A stretch of 64,000 nt of DNA from Nautilus pompilius (Eukaryota > Mollusca > Cephalopoda > Nautilida > Nautilidae), in assembly GCA_018389105.1 (NCBI GenBank), contig JACATO010000591.1, positions 1,660,501 to 1,724,500 on the forward strand. The letters run 5' to 3'. Of this stretch, positions 37,325-49,183 are shown piece after piece. Below the pieces are notes generated by a model, which was not told where the DNA came from, did no database searches, and worked only from the letters and a program-made list of their open reading frames with translations. Numbering within the stretch: the stretch's first letter is position 1; each line of letters opens with the position of its first letter. Position numbers and translations under genes: made by a program.

Positions 37325-39479
37325 CAGCTGTGCATTATATCTTGCTAAAATTAAGGCCCTTGCACTTATTTTTTTAAATCTACATCTTTTGCTCATTTAA
37401 TAAAAGTAAAGTTTATTCTAATTATTTTGTTTGTAATTTACATGCATTTATCACAAAAGTATTTTTTTCAATATTACCAAATATAGATGGAATACGTAAA
37501 GTTGTAGGGTAAGACAATGCATTAAAGTAATTAGTAGTTGGCAGATACCATAGATATTTCTTAAAATTATCTTCACAATTTTGCCTTTTTTTACTTCTGG
37601 TAAATAATTTCAACTTTGGATTTTTCTTTTTTTTTATTTGCCTTATTTTTGTAAGTGTATATACTTTATTTCAAAAACTACATTTGGAAAACATTGCAAT
37701 ATTTTTGAAAAAAGACTACAGTGTTTTTCTTTAAAAAGATTTCTTAGGCTGCTGACTTTCAGGGCAACTTAACATTCCTTTGAACTATTTGTTTTGGGTA
37801 CTATAGTTGATTCCTGTGCTCTAGTTTGCATGAAGATCCAACTGAAATATTTAAAGATGATTAGTAACCTAATTTACTTATTACTTTCAGATAACAATAT
37901 GTTATAGAAGTAATAAACTAGTAACAAAGCCACAAATTTGGTTACTTACAATCAAAAGATTAACAGACTTAAAACTTGTAAAAGCCAGTCATTTTTTAGA
38001 TAAAGTAAATATAGTACTTTATTTGTGTATAGGAGTAGCCAGGCTCAACATCTGCTTTAGCCCAAATACAGCACAAGTGTTATAAAAGAATTTTTATTTA
38101 CAAAGAAAGTTCTAAATGTTTGTGTATTAGAATGTTTGATTGGTGCAGCTGGATTTGTTCCTTTTCAGTCTTCATAGTTGTTAATATAAGTGTGATTTAT
38201 CTAATTTTGTAAAAGTACATAGGTAACATTAGGTAGCCAGCCCTCATGGGCAGCAGGGAGCTGATTTACCTAGGTTTTTACTTAAAAAATAGTTTACTCT
38301 CTCTATGATCTGTATTAAGAAAATGACAAACTTTTTTTGTTCAGGTCTGATATGTTAAAAACTAGAAATGAATGATACTGTAGGGCAGGGGGCACATAGT
38401 CTTTACAAAGATAAATGAAAGAAAAATGCTGTTCTAAGCTGAAACCTAAAGAAAACAGAAAAAGATTAGCAGGTGTGGGGATTTAACTTCAGCTTGTCAT
38501 TACAAGGAGAGAGTACAAATTGTGTGGTTTGAATTCATATGGCCAAGCACATTATTAATGTGTCAATGGCCTAAAAAGATTCTTTGATCTTTTACACTGA
38601 AGTTACCATATTTTTCAGAGAATAAATTGAATTGGCTAATATTTTTTAATGAGCTGTTTGTGCACAAGGGATATTAAAATAGTTTTTCAACATGTTTGTA
38701 ATCATGGGGAGATATTTTAAACAAACTGAAAAGGTTATTATCAGTTCTTGTATCAAAAGCACAGGATCTATTTTTATTCACAGTAAGACATCAGTGATGA
38801 TCAGGTGACCTCGTGTCATTTGCATTGTGTTGAATTGCCTACTTTAAAAAGCTAGATGAGTCATTTTATCTATCTTTCACACTTTTATTGGAGTTTGAGA
38901 TAATATAGTACATTCAAATTCAGAAATCCATTTGAAAATTTCATTTTTGATAGCACAAATTGATATTCAGCTTGGTTTCAAGTAGTCTAACATTTGGGTT
39001 CCCAACTAAGCCAACACAGATGGCAATATGCTCATCTGTTCTTTGATTGGATAATACAGTACATACCTCTGAGAAACCACAATGGTGAATAGTGTACACC
39101 TGTAAAAGAAAGAAAGGGAGAAATGTAAAGACAGTGATCATCACTTGTGATTTGTTTGGTCTTAATCTCAGCTGTACAGCACTAAGTCCACAATATGTTG
39201 GGTTAGCACATCTAACTTATCCTCAATGTTAGTCCATCAGCTTTGCAGTTTCCTTCTTGGTTTTCTTTGTAGTCATTAATGTATCTTTTGCTTTACACCA
39301 GTCCTAGACATTTCTTGCTAATACCACATTTCCTTTACTCCACCATATTTTCTTCAATGAATTTAATAACTTCCAGCTTAAAAGCAGCCATTTATGATTT
39401 GTGTAACTGTACAGGAGGCATTTTAAGATGAGGTGGAGGATTTGTTGGGGGTTTCTCTACATATAATTAGGATTGAAAA

Positions 39480-41240
39480 AATAGATAGAACATAACTGGT
39501 GAGCACATGCTTGCTATTGATTGGATAATTTTACATGCTTCAATGAGTGTATTAACAGTTAACTGCTTACCCAAATGGCAGATGTTCTGGGCAATAATTT
39601 CTGTAGTCTATTTGGGAAACTTGCTATGTATTAAGCCAAATGCTGGACTAAGTCCCATACATCTTTTATTCACAGGCAGGAAAAGAGAGGGTGTTGGGAA
39701 CCATATCATTCAGTTTACTGCAATGTAAGCTTTTCAGAAAATCTATTAATTTCTACTTGTGCTTATTAGCTCTAGTAGGGAGGACTGTATATAGAATTTT
39801 CCAGTGAATGTTGGAATTATGGTTGTCGAAGCAACTTTGATCTTTATGAAGTTTCGGAAATTAATTTATGGCTAATATCCCATATTGAGGTATCCTCAGC
39901 CCGCCACATGTTTTGGGGGTAGTAACAAAGCTATTGTCATTAAGAGCCAGTAATTACCTCATTGTGAAGTTTTCAAAAGTGGTTTATTAGTACTATGAAG
40001 TTTAATGGAATTACTTACAGGTTAGTATTTGTACTTTTACTTGGTATCTAAGCTATCCTTACAGTAGTTATGTAGTATATTAATTAGAGTTTGATTTATT
40101 TTTCAAAGTAAGGGTTGTATTATTAGTTTAGAAGTAAATTTGTTTTTTATCTGCTCTGAGAAGAGTATTTTCCCATTTTTAAAAATGTTTTTTCTTAAAT
40201 GGTTTGGATTAGTTAAGCACTGATTTTCTTTTTTCTCTCTTTACTATGTTTAGTTCTTTGAAGTTTCTGGGAAAGGTGGATGATACCGTTTATAACCATC
40301 TATTTCCTACTTTGCTAGATGAAGCCAGTTTGTCAGCATTACCCCTTTACCACTGGTTGGGGAAAACTCTTATTAATAACTGTTTCTTTATCTACATTAC
40401 AAAAGTTGTTGACACATTATCCATTTAGTTTAGTTTTTATCTGTTCTTGTGGCCCTATCTGCCTTTATGAAGGGAGAAATAATACCAAGAATCTTTAATC
40501 AATCTGTATAATGCCATCACTATTAGGTTAGTGTGCATGATCTCTGACACACCTTATCCATGTCCTCCTCTGGTCTTGCCATAGTTACTTCATACCAGTA
40601 CTAGATGCAGCCTCATAGATCCTCATTATAGAATAAACTGTCATTACTACTCGAGTCTCTAGCTTTTATCAGTGGTATCATCAGTGTACAGAATTTTATT
40701 CTCTTTCCATACCATGCAGGACATCATTTATGCTAAGAGGGGAGCCTTGTATATTTGTGGAGATTTAAGGTACATAGTCATTTTGACTAACATTTGTTTG
40801 GGTGTTGTCATAACATAATTTACATTTACTAAAAATAGTTTGTAAGTCTTGTACAGGCAGCACCAGGCTTTTTACTGATTAGAGCTAGCATCATCACAGG
40901 GGAATTATCCGTGTTTATTTTATGCAAGATTAACTGATCAGTTGAAGGGAGTCCTGGATGTAACATTCTCTAATGAAGCAGGTCTGATAACAATTTTATT
41001 TATAACTTTGGCCAGCCGATTCACTAATGCCCTTTTGATAATTTTGTAGTCATAGTTTAGTAAAGTAATAGGTCTCCAGTTATCTGGACATCCTTGATGA
41101 ACTTTCTTAGAAAGGAATGTGATCATGGTATTGCACTGAATAATAAAGGTTTGCAGTGTCCAAATGTAATTGGCTTCATGTGTTAAATCTTCCACTATCA
41201 GATGAACGGAGTATTTCATTTTATCTACAGTGTGCAACTT
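39480..41240 (-). mobile_element. LINE (L1/Tx1-like) reverse-transcriptase relic
   Basis: The minus-strand frame from 41237 contains NWRPITLLNYDYKI (41081-41040) and ALVNRLAKVI, the conserved fingers block of L1-type reverse transcriptases. In the same frame at 40688-40674 is YTDDT, equal to the (Y/F)ADD catalytic motif with Ala changed to Thr. Between them lie stops and only about 130 codons, less than usual, so a deletion is likely. Further down, near 40600, IMRIYEAASSTGMK resembles the YExASGxxxN block that follows the active site in Tx1-type elements. Weak similarity may extend to 39480. The 5' part, any ORF1 and the 3' end were not found. Confidence 0.65.
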
Positions 41241-41499
41241 TTACATGCTTAAAAGAGCAGACAATTTGCAAAGTGGTTACCTAAAATGCACCCACCTACT
41301 TTAAATTATTAAAAAAACATACTAAGACGATGTGGAATGGTTCAAACAGTATAAATGACTTAGCACACAGTTCAGTAATCCAGGCACAAAAGAAATATGT
41401 CCAGAAAATGAAAGAAAACAAATTTGTAGTTCAGAAAGTCATAAATGTGAAATAAAATCAATCACTCCTAGGAATTGGTCAGTCAATGCTCATTTACAT

Positions 41500-42180
41500 G
41501 GTTGATAAAACATCCCTACCTGCACAAAGAAATTATACAAAGCTGGCAGTAGAAGCAGGTTTCAGGATTTTGCATTCAGTCCGGGAGGGTAACACACAGG
41601 TTGTTATCTTTTCTCTAATTCCTTCCATGATGTAATGGCCTTAGTTGTTGGGGTGCACTTGATTGTCACTTTTCTTAGTAGGCTTCAGTTTCTTTCTGCT
41701 TTGAAGGAATTCAAATTAGGTGTAAAAGCATTGATAAGTGCTGTGTTGAACACAAACTATGCTAAGTAGCACCAATACTTCATTCACTTTCTCCCCGGAA
41801 CACAGTATGCTGTATGCTGATCAGCAAGATCAACCCCATCCCTCTACTTCTTTTACAGCTGCACTGAGAATGGAGAAGAAATTTGAGTCTGTGCATCAGT
41901 TCCTTTCAAGCACCTGTGAATATTGATTTTTTTCTAGGCTGCAGTTGCTACTCAGCAAAATCATATCCTGCTTATCATATTATTTCAGAGCCAGATCACT
42001 CTTCTTTTACCTAGGTTGTGGTCTACTTAAAGGTTAGCAAGCAGATTTTTGTTCTTATGAACAGAAAAACAGGCATACAACTCCTTTTTCAACACATTTA
42101 TCCAGTAGGTCAGGAGAACAGAAAAAATTGTCAAAGTGAAGATGGTCTTGAATCTCTTCAGTGTCTTGATCTTTGACATG
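41500..42180 (-). pseudogene. piggyBac transposase relic, C-terminal half
   Basis: Read on the minus strand from about 42160: HFDNFFCSPDLLDKCVEKGV, a stop, then SDLALK-stop-YDKQDMILLSS, and later VDLADQHTAYCVPGRK, a stop, YWCYLA, a stop, FVFNTALINAFTPN. These equal the piggyBac blocks DNFFTSxxLLxxLxxxG, KWxDxxxVxLLS and GVDxADQxxxxYxxxRKxxKW(W/Y), including the third and fourth acidic positions of the DDE_Tnp_1_7 domain. A Cys-containing tail near 41540-41580 may be the end of the C-terminal cysteine-rich domain. Stops are frequent; the copy is dead. Confidence 0.78.
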
Positions 42181-42866
42181 TATTAGTAGGTCCATTCTGA
42201 AGTGATGTCATTTTTCTGATAGAGCTCATTTGATAACTAACTAATAATAGCATACACTTATTATTTTAAGTACTTCTCCCTAAATGCAGATAGCATTGAT
42301 GCTATTAAACATGACCTAATAGAAGTAAATGAACACTAAGCAGAAGGTGTCTGTTGTTCAGACCAGATAATGGGGCCATTGAAGAAGGTAAGTGTAACAA
42401 AGTCCTCTGTAGTTTAGGAAAAGCTAGGATATGAATAAATCTATGTACATAAAAAATAAAGATTGTACCTTAATAGTGATCAAAAATATACTTAGGGCAA
42501 AAACTCAATTTTATTAACTCCTTTAGAGTAGCATAGAGACCAATTCCATAGCACAGGCATTGTTTTGGACAATCTATAAGCTAGGTTTGTCTCCTTAGAT
42601 GATAAGTTCTGTGAAGGCCAATTAACCATTCACAAAATAAAAATTTACGTTAAAGAATTAATAATGACAAAGAATCCCAGCAATGGCCTCATGCCTGAGC
42701 TCCTTAATCTTTTCTGAAGCAAGTCTATCACTTTTGACCATAATGTAATGGGTCATTTAAATATCAATTCCACATTATCACTTCTCCCAACTATTTTTAT
42801 CACTTTGTTTTGCCATGAAAATGTATCCACTTGTGCAAGATCTGATTTAGTGATCATATTTATGAT

Positions 42867-43340
42867 ATGCAGTCTGATAGTGAATTTTTTCCTCATGATG
42901 ATGTAGAGGTTTCGGGCATGCATACCCTTGGATCTCATCATTTAGCTGGTCTAGCATTGACTCAGACAAGTCAAGGAATGCATCTGATTTCAATAGCAAC
43001 CACAAAGAAAAGCTTTCAAGGAGGGGTCAAGTGGAGTTCAGATCTTGTGGCTGATCAGTATGCTAGCATTTTTCCAGCTCATTGGTCTGAAGATTATTGT
43101 CAATGATGACGTCAAGCCATTTGATTTCTTTTATCAATTCAGAATTTTTTCCACCACATGGTTAAAGGAGACCAAATGGTATGCTGTACAAATGCATAGA
43201 GAAGCAGACAACACTTAAATAAACACTACCACTGAGGAGATAAATGATTTCATATTGATAAAAATTACCATGGGCCTTCATTCCATTTCATCCATCAACA
43301 ATTTTTTGGGTATAAACAACAGACTGAATGTAGCAAGTCA
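42867..43340 (+). pseudogene. piggyBac transposase relic, N-terminal part, opposite orientation
   Basis: On the plus strand, 43103-43320 reads NDDVKPFDFFYQF, WLKETKWYAVQMHREADNT, a stop, then TTTEEINDFILIKITMGLHS and INNFLGINNRLNV. This follows the piggyBac order P-x-D-x-F-x-x-F…x-x-T-N-x-Y-A…E-E-I-x-x-F-I-G-x-x-I-x-M-G-I-x-x-L-P-S-x-x-x-Y-W. The preceding open stretch 42867-43106 (MQSDSEFFPHDDVEVSG…) is acidic like piggyBac N-termini and seems joined by a small frameshift. The catalytic half does not follow on this strand; the mariner element begins 200 bases later. Confidence 0.65.
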
Positions 43341-43539
43341 TCAAACATAAAGGAAAATATTTCATTGAAAAAAAAACTCATGATAAGAATTTTTAAAAAA
43401 TAATTAATATTACACATTATTTTATTTCTTACAATATTTCATCAGTGAGTCCACAGTTATGCTGACCAGATATATTTATTTTTGTAGCAGATTTTCTATA
43501 AAAAAAATTAGATAAACTGCTGTAGGCTAAGTATATATA

Positions 43540-44857
43540 TGAGGTCTGTTGAAAAAAATATCCGACTTTATTTTTTCCCGTGGGAAGTAATGACGTTAGG
43601 GAGGCAAAAGTGTGCATAGTGGAGCCGCATGCGTGGTTTTTGGCGGGCTTGCTGAATGCATCAGTCGCTGTCAGGCAGCCAGCATGTGAGGTGCTGTACT
43701 ACTAACTCATCGCATTTTAATTTTGCCTATGATGGCAGAATGTCTGGAGCAACGATCTTGCATTAAGTTTTGCCAAAAGCTTGGAGATACCCAAGCGGAA
43801 ACAATTCGCAAAATTCAACAGGCTTTTGGCGACAATGCCATGGGTGTTACCAAAATAAAAGAACGGTACAACAGGTTCAAAGATGGCCACACATCGGTGG
43901 AGAGTGACCAGCATTCCGGGAGGCCGTCATCAAGCCACAATGCAGTTGTTATCGAGAAAATGCAGACCTTGATAATGGAGGATCGTCATTTGATGGTGCA
44001 GGAAATTGGTGACGAGGTTGGGATCAGTAAAGATTCTGCACATGCAATTTTAAAGGAGGATTTGTGCTTGCGCAGAGTGGCAGCGAAATTTGTGCCCAAG
44101 CTGCTTTCTCAGGAACAACAACAACTTCGTCTTGAGGTTGCGCAGGACCTGCTGGATACTGCCAACAGGGAACCTGAGTTCCAGAATACCATGATAACTG
44201 GAGATGAGACGTGGGTGTACAGGTACGACCTGGAAACCAAAACTCAGTCATCACAGTGGAAGCACCCAACATCGACAAGGCCCAAGAAAGCACGTCAGGT
44301 CCGGAGCAAAATCAAGGTGATGCTGACTGTTTTCTTCGACTACCGACACATTGTGCATCACGAATATGCACCAGAAGGACAAACAGTTACAAAGGAGTAC
44401 TATCAGGAAGTCCTCCGACATCTTCGTGATGCAGTTTGACGGAAGAGACCGGATCTGTGGGCCTCGCAAAACTGGCAGCTGCTTCATGAATGCCCTGGCT
44501 CATTCGCCGCAGCTGATCCAAGGTTTCTTAGCAAAGAAAGGCATTTCTTTCATTCACCAGGGTCCTTACTCTCCAGACATGGCTCCTCCTGACTTCTGGT
44601 TGTTCCCAAAAATGAAGATACCACTGAAAGGCTTCCACTTTGAGAGCCGAGAGGACATCTTGCAGAATGCGACGGCGGAGCTGAGAGCCATTCTGAGAGA
44701 AACATTCCAGATGTGCTTCGAACAGTGGAAGGATCGCTGAGCTAAGTGTGTGGAGACACAAGGCACCTACTTTCGAAGGGGATTAGCAATTGAACCCCAC
44801 CAGGTATTTAATTTTTTTTCCCCAGCCTAAGGTAGGATACTTTTTCAACAGACCTTG
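43540..44857 (+). mobile_element. Mariner-family DNA transposon, almost complete
   Basis: Inverted ends of about 30 bases: GAGGTCTGTTGAAAAA from 43541 and, reversed from 44856, AAGGTCTGTTGAAAAA, both continuing into TATCC. TA dinucleotides flank the element (43538-43539 and 44858-44859), the standard mariner target duplication. Length of 1318 bases is typical. It is far more GC-rich than the surroundings and its ends are well matched, so the insertion is relatively young. It sits next to the older piggyBac relics. Confidence 0.92.
43723..44740 (+). pseudogene. Mariner transposase, one stop and one frameshift
   Basis: The frame starts at 43723 (MPMMAECLEQRSCIKFCQKL; a second start at 43732 is equally possible). 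Residues about 5-60 form the paired-like helix-turn-helix found in mariner proteins often annotated GVQW3-like (GVTKIKERYNRFKDG), and residues 98-112 (VGISKDSAHAIL) a second helix-turn-helix. ITGDETWVYR carries the first catalytic Asp (residue 161, codon 44203-44205). A TGA at 44437-44439 stands where Arg is expected (…HLRDAV, then RKRPDLW in the same frame). A net loss of two bases near 44486-44492 then destroys the HDNA block with the second Asp. The frame resumes as AHSPQLIQGFLAKKGISF and YSPDMAPPDFWLFPK, with the third Asp, ending QMCFEQWKDR before TGA at 44738. Confidence 0.92.
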
Positions 44858-47800
44858 TATGTACCCATAACAGTTTTTTGTTACTTTGAAAAATGTTGCT
44901 GTGAATTTTTTCCTTTTTTTTTGTTTTTGTCAGAATTTATTTAAAGCAGTCTATTTAAAAGTTTCCTCATCTATTTACACAGATGAATTGGAAATGATCT
45001 AATTTTTTGTGCCTCATCATTAAACCACAATTCAAGTCAGTGGTTGGTTTTGAGGTTATGTCATTCATTAACATCTGTGAAATAACTAGCTAAGTAAATG
45101 CTTATGTGCTCTTTGCAGATTTTGCATGTTTGAACTCAGCAATGGCTCACTATTTGTTTTCTATTCCATGAGTAACTTTTCTGCCATTGCCAGGTGCATC
45201 ATCTGCAGAGACAACCTTTCTTTCTAGACTGTGCATTGTTTGTCTCATGGATGGATCAGCGCCAGGGAAACTCAGAAAATGTTTCTGCCTTAGAATAGTT
45301 TCCACACTTCTTTAATCACAAAAAATTCCCTGCTCTTTTTAAATCTGGCCATCACTTCTTAAATAATTAATAAAATAGTAATAAATAAATAATATAAACA
45401 AGCAATAAATTTTCAAATATATTTTAGTTGGCTCAAATTAAACTTAAGTTAATTTTGGCTAACCCTGTGTTTGTGTGTGTGTGTTATATGTATAAATTTG
45501 AGTGACAATGAACTGATCTGACACTTCTAAACCAGTGGAGTCAATTTTTTGGGAAACAACACTTTTTATGAAACATTATCAGGTTTTTGACAGAATATAT
45601 TTATCTTCAAAACCAGTCAAGATAAATGTTGGATCCAATAAAAAGAAGAACCTGTCTGAACTCTCTTGTTAAACCCCCCACAAGGTATATTATAAATTGA
45701 ACGTATTCCACCACAGTTAATATGAAGACTCTTGTTCCTGGAGGATGGCAGCATTGTCTTTGTGATATTTAACATGTTAAACATGAAGCTGAATTCCTTG
45801 CATGTTTTTTCTACAGAAGCACAACCTTAAGTTAATACAGGAGTAAACATGCCATATGCCCCATTCAAATCACAGACATCATCCTCTCCATCTCTGTCAG
45901 TTGCTTCTGTTTAATTTTGACAGTGACCAGACCTCATTTGCAATTATTCCTGCAGTCAACCTAACTGCTGCTGGAAAATCATTATAATGTATGTATATGT
46001 GTGATCAATAGTACTTCTGAACTCTGTTCTGCTCTGTCTTCCATGTCCCAGATCTTTCATTTTGACAGGGGGACTCTCTAATAATTTAGTTGAGAGTGCT
46101 GAACTCGACTCACTCTTACTGCTGCTTTTAGCTGATTAGCAACAGTGCATGTTTAATAAGGTGCACGATGTACTTGTGCTGTGATATTTAAACAACAAAT
46201 ATTTTGAGTGCATTATAATAATACGATATGTACAATTTGTTAATGGAATTTGTCATATAATTCCACTAGAGTTTATCCAAATGTATAAAAGTAAAGTATA
46301 TATGTAATAAAGTTACTTGACCCAGCAGTACATGTCTGAAATTTGTGCAAAATTGTATGACTTTACACACAAAGCTGTCTACATCGCCTAGCAGCATCTG
46401 TCCAGTTATTTAAAATTAAATGCCAAAGGTTTCATTTTAACACGAAGTACAAGTTGATTTAGACTTTCAAAGACCTTTTTTTTTTTTTTAGATTACTTCT
46501 TTTAGGGAAATTATATATAGTCAAAATTCTTTTATGTAGAGTACATCCCGGGAAAGTGTTTTTATTTGCAAGTGACTAGCCAGTTAACTAAAATAGCATC
46601 TTAATAGGCTGAAAATGACTGAAACCTGAGAAGTAGTAAACATTTTTTAAAAATTGGTTGCACCATCTGGTGCGAATTATATATAGACTATTCTTCTTTG
46701 CTAAAAGATTGGTTTAAGCTATAATCTAGAGAAAAAATGAATTAACTGATCTCAGACTTAATCTGTAATTCTAGAAAATCAATACACTTTGTGACTCCTG
46801 TGGTGGTTCTGGTTTTAAGATATGAATAATTGAATCAGAATTAGGTAATTTATCAAAATAAATTCCAAGAATATCTGTAAACACCAGAAGTTATTGATTT
46901 ACAAATAATACTATAAAAACAGCTTTTTTGGTTCTGATTTTTGTTTAGCCAAAATCGAAAGTAGTACTTCAGATTCCTTGTTCATGAGGGACCTTACTAT
47001 GAAATGGTGTAGTTTTGTCCTATTTTCATATATATCCAAAACATTTTTTTTTGTTGTTGTTATTGTTGTTCTAGACAGCCCACAAAATTTGTTGTTGCTC
47101 TGTTAATTTTTGTAAAGGAATATCTTTTATTTTCAAAATGTTACAACTTTGGCTTTCCAAAACATTAGTTTTACAAATTTACAAAAGTAGTCTCTAAACT
47201 CTATTTACCTAAACTGACAAAATATGCTGTTCCTGAATAGGTTATTTACTAAATGTTCCCATTTGTAGCATTTCAATCTTGCTAGTTAAATTAAAGTTTT
47301 AATTAAGCTATGTTCTATGTTTATGCAGTTTCTATTTTCACCTTTCTATAGAATTGGTTCTTCTCCCAGATAGGTGCTCGATGTCAGTCTTGTAAGGCAA
47401 CCCAGTGCATCATGAGAAATTCATGTCTCATCTATCTGGCAGAATATAATTAAGCCATTTTTATCATGTTTCTTTAAATTTAAATCACAAATTTATTTTG
47501 TATGATATTAATCACTGGCCCATATCTTTTTCTGATTTCAGACTTCAAATTTAGAAATCTTCATTTATCATATATTTGAAATCTGTTTTGAATGGACATA
47601 AAATTTCTATGATCCTTCTCCAATTACTCTTAAATATGCATCTTTTTCATGTTTAATTTAAAGGGAGCATCATTTTTCTATATTTTAGTTCACTTATTTA
47701 TGCCCAAGTTGCCTCTTGCTGTTTTTATATTGACAATGAGCTGAGGTAGAATTCAAAATATTCACTTTTTTTTTTTTTTTTACTTTGTTTTTGCCACTAT

Positions 47801-49105
47801 TTTGCTTGTATTGTTTTTGTTTAAATTTAAATCACCATTTTTTTGTTACTATATAATTCTGTGAAGAGTAGAAACATGAAATTTAATTAATAATGTAAAA
47901 CCATAGTTCATTATGTTAATTTGAAGACCATTTAGTAAATAAAGGTAATATTTTTAAAAAGTATCTCATTTATACAAATTTCTACCTCTAGCATTTATTA
48001 TGTAGTTTAAAATTTTTTTTTAAATTAATTTCTCAAAATCTCTTGGATTTTAATTAATATCTGTCTGCTTTTTGGATAACATAAAATTTCTTAAGTTCAT
48101 CCTTTGAATGATGAGTTTTGTTTCTGTTTAGCAGATACCATTTGGAAACTCAGCAGTGTCTGCTTTCTGGGTAGTTTCCACAACACAGAATTTTGATATT
48201 GCTGAGCTTCTAAATGGTGTGCATTAATGGAAAGTTGGCATTGCATGCTCTCTTCCAATCTAAATTAGGTCATTGTGGACAAGGACTTGATTTATATCCT
48301 TTTTATAATTTCTCATTGGGAAGGAGAATTACCTTCTTCAGGGGAATAATGCTTATTAAAAAGATCTTTGCAGTGATTTTATGTGTGTGGACTGACTTAT
48401 TAGAATGAATACACTGCTCACAGTTGCTCTGGAGCATTTTTCATCAGATGATTTAAGCAATTTTTGGTAGATAGCCAAATAACTTGGGAATACCATATAA
48501 TTTTGCTATATCACATTGACCAACAGATAGTCTCAGTTATAGCAGATGGATGTGTTCAGTATTATACATTTTAAAGCTATTTAATCACTTTTATTAGTAG
48601 ATTATCATTCAGAGCTGAGTGAACCTCAGCTTTTCAAGAATATTATAGTAATAATGAGAGATCTCATGATGTAGGTGTGTCATTAGTGAAAAATGTTTGC
48701 AGCCAAGTAACTATTACTGGAGAACAGACAAAATGGTGGTAAACCACCAGAATTATCAAGTGTTCATGCAAAAGAAATGTTGCCAACTCAAATGTCTTTA
48801 ATAACATTTCTGACAAGCATGACAAATTGAAAGTATTATTTCTATCAAAACTCTGGTTTTGAATATTTCCAATGTAGGTTTTTGCTTTTAATTTTTAATT
48901 GTAAATCTGTTAAATAGAACTATAAAAGAAACAATTTGCATCCATATTCATTGTGACTAACTGTGATATTTAATGCTTTTATAAATTTGTAATTACTTAA
49001 TACATAGTGTTTAAGGAACGAGATTTTATCACCCAGAATAGAGTCTGCACATGGAACATCACTTTGGCATCTATCTTTTCTATTCATTTATTTTATCTTT
49101 TTAAG

Positions 49106-49183
49106 AAAGGCGATGGTAAGCTGAAACCAAACTACAACAGTGTTGACCTGTCTGAGGTAGAACTGACCATTGGCATAAACAAG
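49106..49183 (+). CDS. CACNA2D3: Alpha2/delta calcium-channel subunit, internal exon
   Basis: 78 bases, 26 codons, phase 0 at both ends, bounded by CTTTTTAAG and GTAATT. It reads KGDGKLKPNYNSVDLSEVE then LTIGINK. KPNYxSVDLSEVE is a signature of alpha2delta-3/-4 type subunits, after the Cache block. Relatives have Tyr plus an acidic residue between RPL and the Gly-Lys stretch; here the preceding exon would join directly to Lys-Gly-Asp. The AAG acceptor is the only one near that keeps phase 0; the next AG (after 49109) would shift the frame. The 3' boundary and frame are secure; the 5' boundary is slightly less so. Confidence 0.87.

Larger units (their letters stand above)
31592..49105 (+). other. 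Long intron (17.5 kb) of the alpha2/delta gene
   Basis: It begins with GTAAGT and ends with CTTTTTAAG, a weaker acceptor. Contents: Tc1 relic (33.0-33.8 kb), 62-bp palindrome (36.0 kb), CT and CA microsatellites (36.2 and 37.2 kb), LINE relic (39.5-41.2 kb), piggyBac fragments (41.5-43.3 kb) and mariner (43.5-44.9 kb). In 31592-33019, 33831-36005, 37325-39479 and 44860-49105 I recognise only AT-rich DNA with short simple repeats. A very small exon could hide here, because relatives have a few more residues at this junction. Confidence 0.75.

Noticed and set aside
37096-37396. Cys-Val rich open frames on the minus strand
   Set aside because: They arise from the CA-rich repeat at 37245-37324.
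44024-44766. Minus-strand open frames across the mariner element
   Set aside because: They are antisense shadows of the plus-strand transposase.
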